In this document: in pieces, positions 51,329-62,075 of the stretch
How the letters are laid out: every line of letters begins with the position of its first letter
Position numbering within the stretch: the stretch's first letter is position 1
Assembly: GCF_033568475.1 (NCBI RefSeq)
Contig: NC_133123.1
Location: 150,923,753 to 150,987,752 of the forward strand
Length of the DNA: 64,000 nucleotides
Direction of reading: 5' to 3'
From: Henckelia pumila
Lineage: Eukaryota; Streptophyta; Magnoliopsida; Lamiales; Gesneriaceae
Made by a program: the position numbers and the translations under genes
Notes under the pieces: generated by a model
Told to the model about the DNA's origin: nothing
What the model saw: only the letters and a program-made list of their open reading frames with translations
Database searches by the model: none

Positions 51329-54079
51329 ATGTCGATCCAGAAGGCTTGCCTTGCCATCAGCTTTGACTCCGTTATTGAGGCAAATAATGCAGGAATCACT
51401 GAGGTCTTCACCATGCTTGAAGCCTCCGGACTGAAGAAGTTTCTGGGCAGCAGCGCCATCTGCGATCTGCCTGTCTTGAAGGACTTCTTTGCTACAGCCC
51501 AGATAGAGCATGGGACTATCAAGTGCTAGATTCAGACAGAGTCATACTCATTCAATCAGAAGTTCTTCGCCAGAACGTTTGATTTGCCCTCCAGGGGTTT
51601 GACAAAATGCGCAGATCTTCCTGACGGTAACTGCTCTTACTGGTTGAAAGAATTTTCTGCCACAGATGCTCCGATCAAGCTGCCTGCTCAGAAGACTCAT
51701 CTTAAAGCACCATTCAGGCTACTGACCAACATCATGGCCAAGAATCTACTTGCCAAGGCTGGATCGTATGACAAAGTCACGATGGAGAAGTTCCAGTATA
51801 TGGCATGCATTGCCTCCAAGATCAACATCAACTGGTCAGACATACTGTTCACCACTCTATGTGAGATGATCAGAGGCAAAGGGCAATCCGAGGGATTTGC
51901 TCTGCAAATTTGCCATATTTTGAGTATCCTTGGAGTGGATTTCTCCAAGACTGAGCCTCTGCGCCCCTCCAAATGGCTCAACAAGGCTACCATTTTCAAA
52001 TTTTTGAACAAAAGGGAGGTTGCGGTCGACACTCTGCCATCAACCGCAAGTGGTGCTGCTGATGCTCAACCGATTCCAATGGTACCGGTAGCAGCCAAGC
52101 AGACTCGCTCCAAGAAGTCTGCCAAGCGACAACTCATTATTGATTCTGACTCCGAAGAAGAATCATGTGAGAATGTCCCATTTATTCAAGCCTTCAGCAA
52201 GTCCTCTCCTCTACTATCCAAAGCGGCTGTGCCATCTACGCCAGCAGGCGAGAAGAAGAGGCAACACAAGAAATTGAAGTCCCTTTTTGGACTTGCTCCT
52301 ACCGTTCAACCCAGGTGATGCCAGCGGTCGAGAAGCCTACTCCTGCTGCTCCACGTCCTACCAAGGGCGTGATAATTATTGAAGATGCCACCTCTAATGC
52401 AAAGATCACTCCCTCTGATCCCAACGACAAAGGGAAAGGTGTGATGATCTACTCACCCAAGGCTCTACCAGCAGCTACCATGGAGCTCAACTTGATCACT
52501 TCTCACACTCTCCGAACTTTCAAGCGTCACCTCCAATGCTTTGACAAGTGGCATCACTCCCGCACTCACCTGACACTCGCTCAAATCTTTCCCAGGTGGA
52601 AAGCCCTCAGCACTATTGAGCAGAAGATGCTTCTTCTTGCTGACACTAAAGACATTATGGTGGCTTTGGGAAGAAGACAGCTCATTGATTTGAAGCTTCG
52701 CGGAAGCCTGACTTCTCTGCTGATCTCTGAGCGTGTGAAAAATTTCAAATCCAAGAGTCCTACCTCAAATGATGATTTTGTGATCTTGTCTGGCCTACAG
52801 CATAGCCTACAACAAGTCACTCACCTGCTACCAGTCCATCAACAATGTTCAGGCTACTACTTCTGCAGCTTGTATACAAGCCTATGGATTAGAGGCTCAG
52901 ACGATGATGAAGACCTTTCTTACCCAAGATCAGGGTGAAGAAGACGTCTCTGCCGCTGCTCTCTCAGATGGGATTCTGACCGGTCTCATCACTGCTGACC
53001 TATTTCAATCATCCGCTCTCGGATCGGTCGTGGCAGCATCCTCATCATAACCGGTCGAACCCGCCTCAACCGCAGCACCAGCAGCCATCTCATCACCTCA
53101 ACCGGAAGCTACTGATGATACTTCATCTCCAGCTGCGACCGCTCACACCTCTCCAATCCGTCATCAAGAGTTAATAGAGGTCGTTGAACCAGAAAATCTT
53201 GTCACCTCTGTGACAGAGACTCTTTCCATTAGTGCAGCAGCAGTGCCCTCCACCGTGATACCAAGCACTACTATCTCACTTGTTTCTAAACCAGCACTTC
53301 AATCATCACCATCTACTGACAAATTCATAGAGGACATCTTGATGGATGAACCGTTTGCTGACCCTGAAACTCCGCCTACCATCTTGGCTGCAGTAGAGAC
53401 CACCACATCTCCCACTATACCACTACTGGAAGGTTCTTCAGCCAGCTCACCAGCCAGATCACCAGTATCAACTCACCACGAGTCTAGCCCAGCTTCAACA
53501 AGAGATGAGCCAGAGAGTCAAATGCTTCAGCTCGATGACTCCTCTATTGAAGCCATGGCCGCGGCTCTTGATCAAACGCTCGTGACCAGGCTTCAGGAGC
53601 TAACGCAAACTGTTCAATCCTTCTCGCAATCCCTCGCAGGCACTTCCGCAGGGGTTGACAACTCAAGACAGACGATGATTCGGCACTTTGAAACCTTGTC
53701 TAGAGATCTTGCTCTATTTTCCAAAGAAATCAATGTCCATCATCGCACTCACATTAAATCAATCTCTACCGTCTCTGGTCAAATCGTCAAGTCCGAACAA
53801 CGCCTTCATCAGCAGATGAACGACCGGATGGACACCATGCAAGCTGCTCTGATTGCTCGAATGGATGCCAAGATTGACACCATGCAAGCCTGCCTTGGAA
53901 CTCAGCTCATCGAGATCGTCATCCGACTCAACCAAGGTGATGCCAAAAAGGGGGAAGAAGAGCAAAGAAGAGAAGCTGAGGCAAGAAGAAGAGAAGAAGA
54001 GTCTAGAAGAAAAGACGAGGCTGATAGAAGAAAGAGAGAAGGAGATAGGTCAGGAGGAGCTAGTTGGTTCAAAAGATGA
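51329..54079 (+). pseudogene. Third ORF of the copia element (3' of RNase H), function unknown, broken
   Basis: It starts MSIQKACLAISFDSVIEANN, continues past a stop at 51527-51529 in the same frame, and runs to 52318. Frame breaks near 52313 and 52795 and a stop at 53048-53050 follow, then the frame is open to 54079. The N-terminal part (about 330 residues) looks like a folded helical domain. Next come a basic Lys/Arg patch (KQTRSKKSAKRQL near 52100), a long Pro/Ser/Thr-rich acidic part, an amphipathic helix region with repeated MDTMQAAL/IDTMQACL near 53830-53900, and a highly charged Arg/Glu helix at the end. No signal peptide or obvious membrane segment is seen, so an envelope role is not supported. 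From memory, similar proteins are abundant in Gesneriaceae annotations; I recognise no function. Confidence 0.75.
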
Positions 54080-54242
54080 ACTACTTGTCTCTTCTATACT
54101 TGTCTCAGCTGTTTCTTTTTTTCATCTTACTTCAGTAGGTGTAATAAGACTGTTTCTTGTACTAATGAAATTCATTCTCTCAATGAAGTTCATTTTAATG
54201 CTTTCCTACTTTGATTCGGAGCACTTTAGTTTTGTCATCACC

Positions 54243-54256
54243 AAAAAGGGAGAAAT
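54243..54256 (+). other. Polypurine tract
   Basis: AAAAAGGGAGAAAT directly before the 3' LTR, the expected site for plus-strand priming. Confidence 0.85.
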
Positions 54257-55400
54257 TGTTGAATCCGACATTTTGGTGATAACAAACAACAACTCATTGT
54301 ATAGGAGTTTGCTTCCAATCTTTTGTATTACAGGTATCTACCGTAGCTGCTATCTCTACCACAACTGCAAGTGCTACCGCAACCATCTAGCACTTTGTCT
54401 ATCTACCGGAAGCTTGTCAACCGCCTTTGTTTATCGACCGTTGCAGCTACCTTGTCTATCGACCGGTTGCAGTTACTAAGTCTATCAACTGGTTACTTAA
54501 ACCAACAGAGGGTAAATCTATCTACCGGTAGGATGCTGATTGCTTATCAAGATAACTCAAGTCAAATACTTGAGACAAGACATTCGTTGCAAGATCTTTT
54601 ATCAAGAGCAGAACCGGCGTATCAGAAGATTTCTTGGTTCTTGCATCGAGACAGCAGGTTGCACTAAAATGGCAAAAATGCAGAATGGCTACAGATAAAT
54701 CATTCGACCGTTTATCCCATATTTGGACCCTGGAAGTTATCTGCATTTAAAGAAGTGTACGATCTTCATGCAGAATCATCAATGCATTTATGAAGCATTA
54801 AATGTGCATTCAATGCAGTCTTAGAACGTTCAAAATAAAGACGTTGATGATAGGCCTATATAAAGGAAAGATTGCTCAAGAAGAACAACAACAACGGACA
54901 ATCAACTCGATCATTTGAATATTATCAGAATCCTTCATCTGATATACAAAAGCAATATCTGAGCACACTTATACGATCATACACTTACTGCTCAAATCAA
55001 CCCTCGCCTAGGAGTTTCGGATTAGACATTGGATAAGTCCTAAGTCTGAAGTGGGTGTATTGCAAGACGTTGTAATAACCAAAGTCTTCTAGTGAATTCC
55101 TTCCTAAGTGGAAGAAGGGGAGACGTAGAAGGATTAAGCCTTCGAACTTCCATAAACCGTGTCTTATTCATTATTGCATACTTACCATACATCTTGCTCA
55201 TTCATCTTTGCTTTAACTTGCTTGTGCATCACTAAAAGCTTTGAACTGTTTCCGCACTATTTAAGTTGTTCAAACTGTTTTTAGAAGTTGATAAAATACA
55301 TTAAGTGAACTAAACTTCACTTGATCATCTTTAAAGAAAGAAAATAAGTTTCAGAGTGTATTCACCCCCCCCCCCTCTACCCTCTGAACCGATCCGAACA
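54257..55400 (+). repeat. 3' LTR of the copia element
   Basis: Begins TGTTGAATCC and ends GATCCGAACA. Only about 15 to 20 single-base differences from the 5' LTR were seen by eye outside the two length differences, suggesting a fairly young insertion. Confidence 0.95.
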
Positions 55401-55981
55401 ATATCTCATAAATTGACTCACAAATCTTTACTTTCTTGGATATATATGATAATATGATAACCAACGTTCAAATCTTCAATAAATGCTTTTGTCTTTTAAC
55501 TCAACAACTTTTTGAAAAATAGCAGCAACTGATATTGAATAGTTTCATCTGGTTGTTTGAATTGATCTGGTTCGAGTTTGATCTTAGAAAAATATATTTT
55601 TGCTGAGTATGGTTTGAACTTGTTATGGCAAAAGACATGAGAACTTGATTTTGTTGAATATATTCTTTGAGTTTTTTTTCTAGAGGATGTCCATTTGATT
55701 TGTTAAAATAACAATTGTGATCATGAGTTTGATCTGGACTAGTCCATTTACCGAAAACTTTATCTCGGAATAAATGACGATCAAATTTGGCTTGTCCATA
55801 ATTAACCATTACTTTGGTCTTAAATCCTGCATCCGTTTGTCCTTAATGATCTCGTAAATTTAGTACTTGGTTTTTTTATCTAATTTTAATCACCAAAAAT
55901 TTTGATTTAATCATCAACAGATACATTCGAACAAATTTCAAATTTTGAACTAAAATTGTTACATAATCATAATTTATAAAA
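55401..55981. repeat. Duplication unit A, right part
   Basis: Starts with the second ATATC and continues the unit A sequence. It parallels 63440-64000 of unit B: cttcaataaatg, tttcatctggttgtttga, gatctggttcgagtttgatc, gatctggactagtccattta. Confidence 0.85.
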
Positions 55982-58489
55982 TTTCCACATTAATATGAAC
56001 AAAATAATTTAAATGAAATTAAAATTTAGTTATGACATTACGCCAACGAGGGTAGTCTCTTGAAACCATCACGTCAATGACATATAAAAAAAATAGACAA
56101 CGATAGAAATTATGTCAGATATATGAACATATATTATATTTAATAAAAAGCTAATGAGTAATGAAAAATACGATAAAATATTTGATGTATTCGTAAAACA
56201 TGAAGAAAAAAAAACTTACCAAAAAATTTCGTTTCGTCGCTGACATTTGCATTAGACAAATCTCTAAAGCTCTTGAATTAAACATATTCGACGGAAACAT
56301 ATCGTCAAAAATCTCGCATGCATTCATGGGCGAAGCTTGTGTAGCTAATGTCTCAATAAATAAGTTGAAAATGAAAAATATTTTAAATTTTTTTAATGAT
56401 AAATTAGTTATAAAAAATATAATTACAAAGATTAAGAAGAAATTATAAAATCATTTTCACACAGTTAATAACATAGATAAATTTTTTGAAAAAACAATGT
56501 AAGGTAATTATTTTGTGATTTTTTTAGAATCTTTTGTTTTATTTTTTGCTTTATGAATTATACTTTATAATCGCCCACATTGAATTAATATTCTAGCTCC
56601 GCCCCTACACGCATTTGTTTTATTGAAAAAATTGATTTTGTATTTGTTTAACATGGTTTTGTATTTCAATCTACTTTGTGCAACAATCATGTTTAAACAA
56701 CATAAAGATGGCCTTCTTAATTTTTCAAGGACTCTATATTTTATGGCTGCATGCATGCGTGCTTCTTGTAAAATTGAGTAAATTAAAACATAAATTACAC
56801 AAACATATTTTATATAGATGTATGTATTTATATATAACTCAACATTTTGAAATATACATTGCATCATGAGATTCTCCTTTTTTCATATGAAAAAATATCG
56901 TAACAACGTATCATCCGTAGTTTTATCACTCAGTTACAGTTTGAAAGCTCAAATTCACAAATCATTCAAACAATAGAGCCATTAATTTGGTTTCATAATT
57001 TGAGTGGTGATTATTTGATTGAAATATGATTCTCTTTTATATAAAAATTGAAAAACATAAGACATAAAAATTATATTTTATATTAAAACTAATTAATATT
57101 TCAATTTATTTATTATTTAGGTTTAAAAAAAACCGCCTATGCGGCTAGGCGTTAGGCGGTGGATCGCCGTCAGTCTACTACCTAGCGCTTTTTAGAACAT
57201 TAATATTTTAAAAACAAATATTACGGGATTAAGTCCCAAACTTTCGGGATTTTATGTATGTTTATTGATATATTTTAAAAAAATATTGAATATTTTTTAG
57301 ATATTTTTCGATTTTATTATAGAGTATATGATGTGTTCAAATCAATATTCGAAATGTTCTGGTATATATGCCAAGTTTTTAGAAAAAAATTAATGGTTTA
57401 CAGAATTTAAGTGGTGACTTATATGAATTTTAAAGTTTGAATTTTAAATTTGCGCAAATTTAAAATTTTCGGTTATATATATATATATATATATCGAATA
57501 TTTGATATATATGGACAATTTTTTTGAATTTTAAATATTTGTTTTAAATTCAATTAAGGGATTATATTGAATGATTTTGTGTATCTTTAATTGATAGATT
57601 TCATATTTGAAAAACAAATATTATGATATTGAATCACAATTTTGCGGGATTTTATGTATGTTTTACTGACAATTTTCAGTTTTAGTATATATAGGGATCG
57701 TTTCAAGTTTAATATTAATAATCTTGGTATAAATTATCTTATCTAGTCTCACATTTTTTTATCATATTATTTATCCATCTTTCAATTATTTATATCACAT
57801 TAATTAAATCATTAATTATTTATTTTACATCAATCAAACCATTAAATTTAAATTACTATATTACACTTTATAAATAATATTATTAATATTTTATTAATTA
57901 TTAAAAGGATAAAATAGTAATTTACTATTTTTATATAAAATTTAATTAATTAAATCAAACAAACTATAATTTATCAATCAAATCAAATTTTATATTAACT
58001 CTGATTTTTTATTACAATATATTATATATCTCTATATTATTTATCTTATTACCAATTCCAAACTGAATCATAATGTATGACTATATCGTAAAAAAAACAT
58101 TGAATAAAATCGAAAAGGTTTGAATTTTAAAGGTTTGATTTTACATTTAATTAATTCATTAAATTGATTGATTGTGTATATTTTCAATTGATAGGTTGTA
58201 TATTTGAAAAGGAAATATTATGGGATTGAATCCCAAGATATATCGCAAAGAAAAAAGGATATTTCTTAGACATTTTTCGATTTTATTATATAGTAAAATT
58301 TATATATATATATATCATCAACCGGATATTTGATAATTTGTATATAAAGACGTTTTTTTTAAATTTTAAATGTTAATTTTAAATTCAAACAAGCAATTAG
58401 ATTGATTAATATTTTTGTATCTTTAACTGATAGATAGTATATTTTAATTTTTTTTTTTTCCTTGTGAATATTTTGTGCCTAAATGATTA
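55982..58489. other. Spacer between duplication units
   Basis: AT-rich, no gene supported. It includes a short GC-richer scrap at 57128-57185 (cgcctatgcggctaggcg), typical of dispersed plant repeats. It also includes the inverted MITE copy at 57720-58075 and two diverged copies of an approximately 150-bp AT repeat (tattatgggattgaatccca; atttttcgattttattatagagtat) at 57220-57330 and 58200-58310. Confidence 0.5.
57720..58075 (-). mobile_element. MITE family 'GTTTGGTT', copy 4 (inverted)
   Basis: Reverse complement of the landmarks in copies 1 and 2: tcatattatttatccat, aaatcattaattatttat, taaattactatattac, atttaattaattaaatcaaac, ttatttatcttattacc. Confidence 0.55.
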
Positions 58490-58560
58490 TTGTTTTGACA
58501 ATATTAGGTACAAAAAATTGTGTATTTCTAAATTGAACGATGCATTGGAGTAGATCTAAA

Positions 58561-58937
58561 GACATTGTTTGGTTCGAGAATAGAATAAATAATACTTGGA
58601 TAAGTAATATAATGTAATATAAAATAAATAAAAAATGATAGTTAAATTAGTATTTGATTTAATTGATAGATTATAGTTTATTTGATTTGATTGAATTTTA
58701 TATTAAAAATATAAATTACCATTTTGTTTTTTTAAGAATAAATAAAATATAAATAATATTATTTATAAGGATAATATAATAATTTAAATTCAATGATTTG
58801 ATTGATGTAAGACAAATGATTAATGATTTGATTGATATGAAATAAATAGTTAATAGATGGATAAATAATATGACGAGAAAAACGTGAGATTGAATGATAA
58901 GTTGTACAAGTACCATTAGTACTTGTACCAAACTGTA
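58561..58937 (+). mobile_element. MITE family 'GTTTGGTT', copy 5, unit B only
   Basis: Unit A reads gagtagatctaaaaagtatt where unit B has this insert, so unit A is the empty site. The insert starts gacattgtttggttcgag and ends ccaaactgtacc; its interior matches copies 1 and 2. An AAA next to both junctions may be the target duplication. Confidence 0.75.
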
Positions 58938-59122
58938 CCAAAAAGTATTATAATAATACAAACAATTAACATATACAATATACAAGGAACCATCCTGGCG
59001 GCAGATATGCAGGTTGGCAAAACAGTGGGCTCCAACCAATACGATGGAACCAATTTACTCTCCAGTCCTCCAAAATAAATACAATATTTAAAATCATATT
59101 CATTAAGGCCAACTTACATTTC

Positions 59123-60643
59123 TCAAACAAAAGTAAGACGACAATTCTTAGATCCTCGTGGAAAATACGAAATTCGCTGAAGCATGTTTAGTTTAAAATC
59201 ATTATCAGGAGACAATGAATCTATCTTTATGGTCTTCAAGATTTTAGCATGCCTCAAAATATATCTTACCATGTTTAATTCATGCTCTCCACCTGCAAAT
59301 CCACAAATACATACGTATTTAACGGATGATAATAGGCACTCCGGTAAATCCTTGGGCTCCCTCCAGCACTTTAGCTGGTCCTCTACCTGAAAGTAACACC
59401 AATTTTGTTAAAGTTTACAAAGTAAAATGGGAAGATTTTCTCAATAATAAGTGTTTCAATGTCATCAAGAAACCTTTATAACAGTAAGCGATTCCAACTT
59501 ATATGCACTTTTGAGGAATTCTGTCAAGATATGCCAATCAGCTTCTAATATCAGTTTGGTCAAATTATGAAACCTCAAAGTTGCAAAGTAGAATGTCGGA
59601 TTCCAAAGCTGAAGAGAAGTTATTGTATCATAATAATTTCAATAAACAATGTGATTAGTCAGGGTAATGCAGTGGAAATTATATAAATTCTCATAATGAA
59701 AACAATGAACATACCTTCATTGAATCACAGATCCTAAATGTTAAACTTTTCGCGTTAGATAGCTTTTCAACCAATTGAAAAATATCCCTCCACCAACTAA
59801 TGTTTACTTCCTCAACTTCGGGATTGTTTTGTTCATCTTCTGAATCTAAGTCTTCCGAAGAATCGAAACCACCGGATAACCTAACGTGTGCTACAACTAA
59901 CGAGGATAGCTTTCCGACCGAAATAAAACAGGAAATAGCATCATCTATCCAAAGATATTGAACTGCAGGAATATCTAGCATCAGCTTATGGTCATGGTCT
60001 AATCCATAAGGAGTGACCTTAAACCTCAGCACGAGTGATTTTAGCGTGGGGGAACTTATGCAGAAAATATCACATACTGCCGAATTACCTTCAAATTCAA
60101 TGACCAAATTCTCGATAGCCAAACACCCAGAAACCAAGTTAGGAAGAGTTTCATTATCCTCATAATAATTAGATACAAGATTGAGTGTCTTGAGTTTAGG
60201 CAAACATACAACACCGGGTTTGGCAGAGATGGTACACCATTGAAGAGACAACTCAACAAGAGTTGTACACTTGAAACAGCAATGAGGCAACTGAACGTAA
60301 GAGACAAAGGAGAGAGAGAGAGAACTTGAACGTTGCGCGCAATGGCAGTGCTTAACCATGCATCAATTTGATGCCGGGTAATAACTTTATGTGCGGAGAT
60401 GCATAAACTATCTATGGACCCATTGTGCAGCAACAGAAGCCTGTAAACCATGTCAGCAAAACCAATTTTGTTTTTGGCCTCCTGGGAACCAAGATATGGT
60501 TCCACAAAACGAAGATTGGGGACGGAAGTCCATAGGAACCTCCATCTTCTTGCTAGCACACTTGTTCTCACGTAACATTTAGTTTCGAGAAAAGAGAGAA
60601 TGTGACATAGAATTGGGTCAGGCAAACTGCTTATTATATCCAT
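59123..60643 (-). CDS. F-box/LRR/FBD protein gene, unit B copy, with one internal frame break
   Basis: Exons 60643-59715, 59608-59474 and 59386-59123 with good GT/AG sites. The first frame opens with the F-box (MDIISSLPDPILCHILSFLE, then LARRWRFLWTS), which in the family binds SKP1 in an SCF ubiquitin ligase. Near 60315, in a (CT)n tract, the reading frame must change by one base to continue. The second frame runs through YVQLPHCCFKCTTLVELSL, LPKLKTLNLVSN, exon 2 (LWNPTFYFATLRFHNLTKL) and the FBD domain of exon 3 (LPECLLSSVKYVCICGFAGG), ending CRLTFV. Apart from this break all frames are open. The second frame has its own ATG at 60359. It could be an ancestral pseudogene, a two-ORF locus making an F-box-less LRR-FBD protein, or a misread tract. 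Confidence 0.65.
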
Positions 60644-61029
60644 ACCAAATAAATAATTATCATATCCAGAAGTAGAAGAGATTTAGAAGCTAGGGTTCGT
60701 CGTTCTTATTTGGGGGTAACATTTGAGGAAAAACAAAAATCACCAAACGGCATATGTTGGATTCTTTCTCCTTTATTCGATTGACATGAAGTATGGCCGC
60801 TTCTAGTTCGCAGATGTTGGAAATTTCTGAAACCCCAAATCCAAAAATTAATTAGAAACAATCGGAAAATAATTACTCACTAGAAGCTATTTCTGATCAA
60901 AGAAAAACGTTTGGGTTCCCATCTCCAGAAGTTGAAGAGATTTTGCAGCACAACTCGTATCAATCTCTAATCTATTTAAGACCCGAGAACGAAACCCCAA
61001 GATCCACAACTTTGTTCCAAACTTTAACA

Positions 61030-61800
61030 GTGTATTTGGATATTTAAAAAATAAGATTTGGAATTGGATTTGGAATAGGAGTTGGAATTGGATTTTAAAT
61101 ATATGGAATTGAAATTTCATTTTGGTGTTTGAAAAAAAGTTAAAATATACTTTGGAATTTTATCGTATAAATTTTATATAAATGATATTTTGTAAAAAAA
61201 TTTTGAAGTAAACTTAAAATTTATATCCAACGTATATATATTTATTATTAAAATATTTTTATTATTTTTATAAACCCAAATCCTGTGAAATCCCATGAAA
61301 TCCGACCAATTTTATAAGGATTTCAGTTAGTTAAATGAAATCTCATGAAATCCCATCAAATATCAATCCTGTTTTGAAATCTCGTTTTGCCAAACACTAA
61401 AACGGTATTTTCAATTCCAAATCCCACCAAATCCAATGCAATTCCATGATTCCAAACACAGTGTAACGGTGTGTTAAGTTTGGTGGACAGGATTTGGATT
61501 TGGTGGACAGGATTTGGCGTTTGGTAAGATCAAATTTTAAAATGAGATTTATATTTAGACCCGTTTGAATTTTGCAGAGATTTTTTAAAATAAATGCTTT
61601 TAAAAGGTATAATTTTTTGGTTTTGAAAAAACTCTATTTCTTAAAATTTATGCTAGCAAATTCCAATATATATTTTAATTTTTTCCAAACACCAATTGTA
61701 ATTTGAATTCCATTAATTTCAAATCCAAATCTAAATCCAATTCCAAATCCAAATCCAAATCTAAATTATAATTTTTAGACATCCAAATACTACATCCAGT
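61030..61800. mobile_element. Composite MITE-like insertion, unit B only
   Basis: Unit A runs directly from actttaactcagtgt into a T-rich stretch and ctcaatttcctcc, whereas unit B has about 770 bp between. The insert has many ggaattggatttgg words on the left and aattccaaatccaaat words on the right, in inverted arrangement. A ccaaacacagtgt junction near 61455 suggests two elements side by side. Confidence 0.55.
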
Positions 61801-61884
61801 CAAGTTTTTTTTTAAAAAAAAAAAAAAAACTTTTTTACTCGATTTCCTCCAAACATTGTATTTAGCCATTTTTTTATTCGATTA

Positions 61885-62075
61885 TGGTGATGCTACATGT
61901 ACATATAGGATTACATGTTGGGATACACGTTGCAGTTGAAATTACATAAATATTATTAATTTATTTTGGAAATAATTTTTTCAAATTAACTGGAAGGATA
62001 ATTTTGTAATTTCATGTGCATTATGTAACCCAATGTGTAAATCAATATATACATGTAGCATTTCCCATTTGATTA
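61885..62075. mobile_element. MITE-like insertion, unit B only
   Basis: Inverted ends tggtgatgctacatgtacat and atacatgtagcatttccca, between flanking cgatta and tgatta. Unit A has the plain ttcgattaaataatggata at the equivalent position (about 42826). Confidence 0.65.

Larger units (their letters stand above)
44509..55400 (+). mobile_element. Ty1-copia LTR retrotransposon, Sirevirus-type, about 10.9 kb, defective
   Basis: Order: LTR, primer-binding site, gag, protease, integrase, reverse transcriptase, RNase H, an extra ORF, polypurine tract, LTR. Protease and integrase before reverse transcriptase define Ty1-copia. A long element with LTRs over 1 kb, a large gag with coiled coil, and a coding region between RNase H and the 3' LTR fit the Sirevirus lineage. 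Exact 5-bp target duplications show one insertion without later end rearrangement. All coding parts carry frameshifts or stops, so this copy cannot move by itself. Confidence 0.92.

Noticed and set aside
51329-54079. Envelope gene in the third ORF of the copia element
   Set aside because: No signal peptide, transmembrane segment or glycoprotein-like features are visible; only position suggests it.
56200-56448. Small Lys-rich protein gene
   Set aside because: AT-rich frame without domain, splice or promoter support; composition alone explains it.
60300-60340. A short intron explaining the F-box frame break
   Set aside because: The only candidate GT and AG pair would give an intron of about 37 nt, shorter than plant introns normally are.
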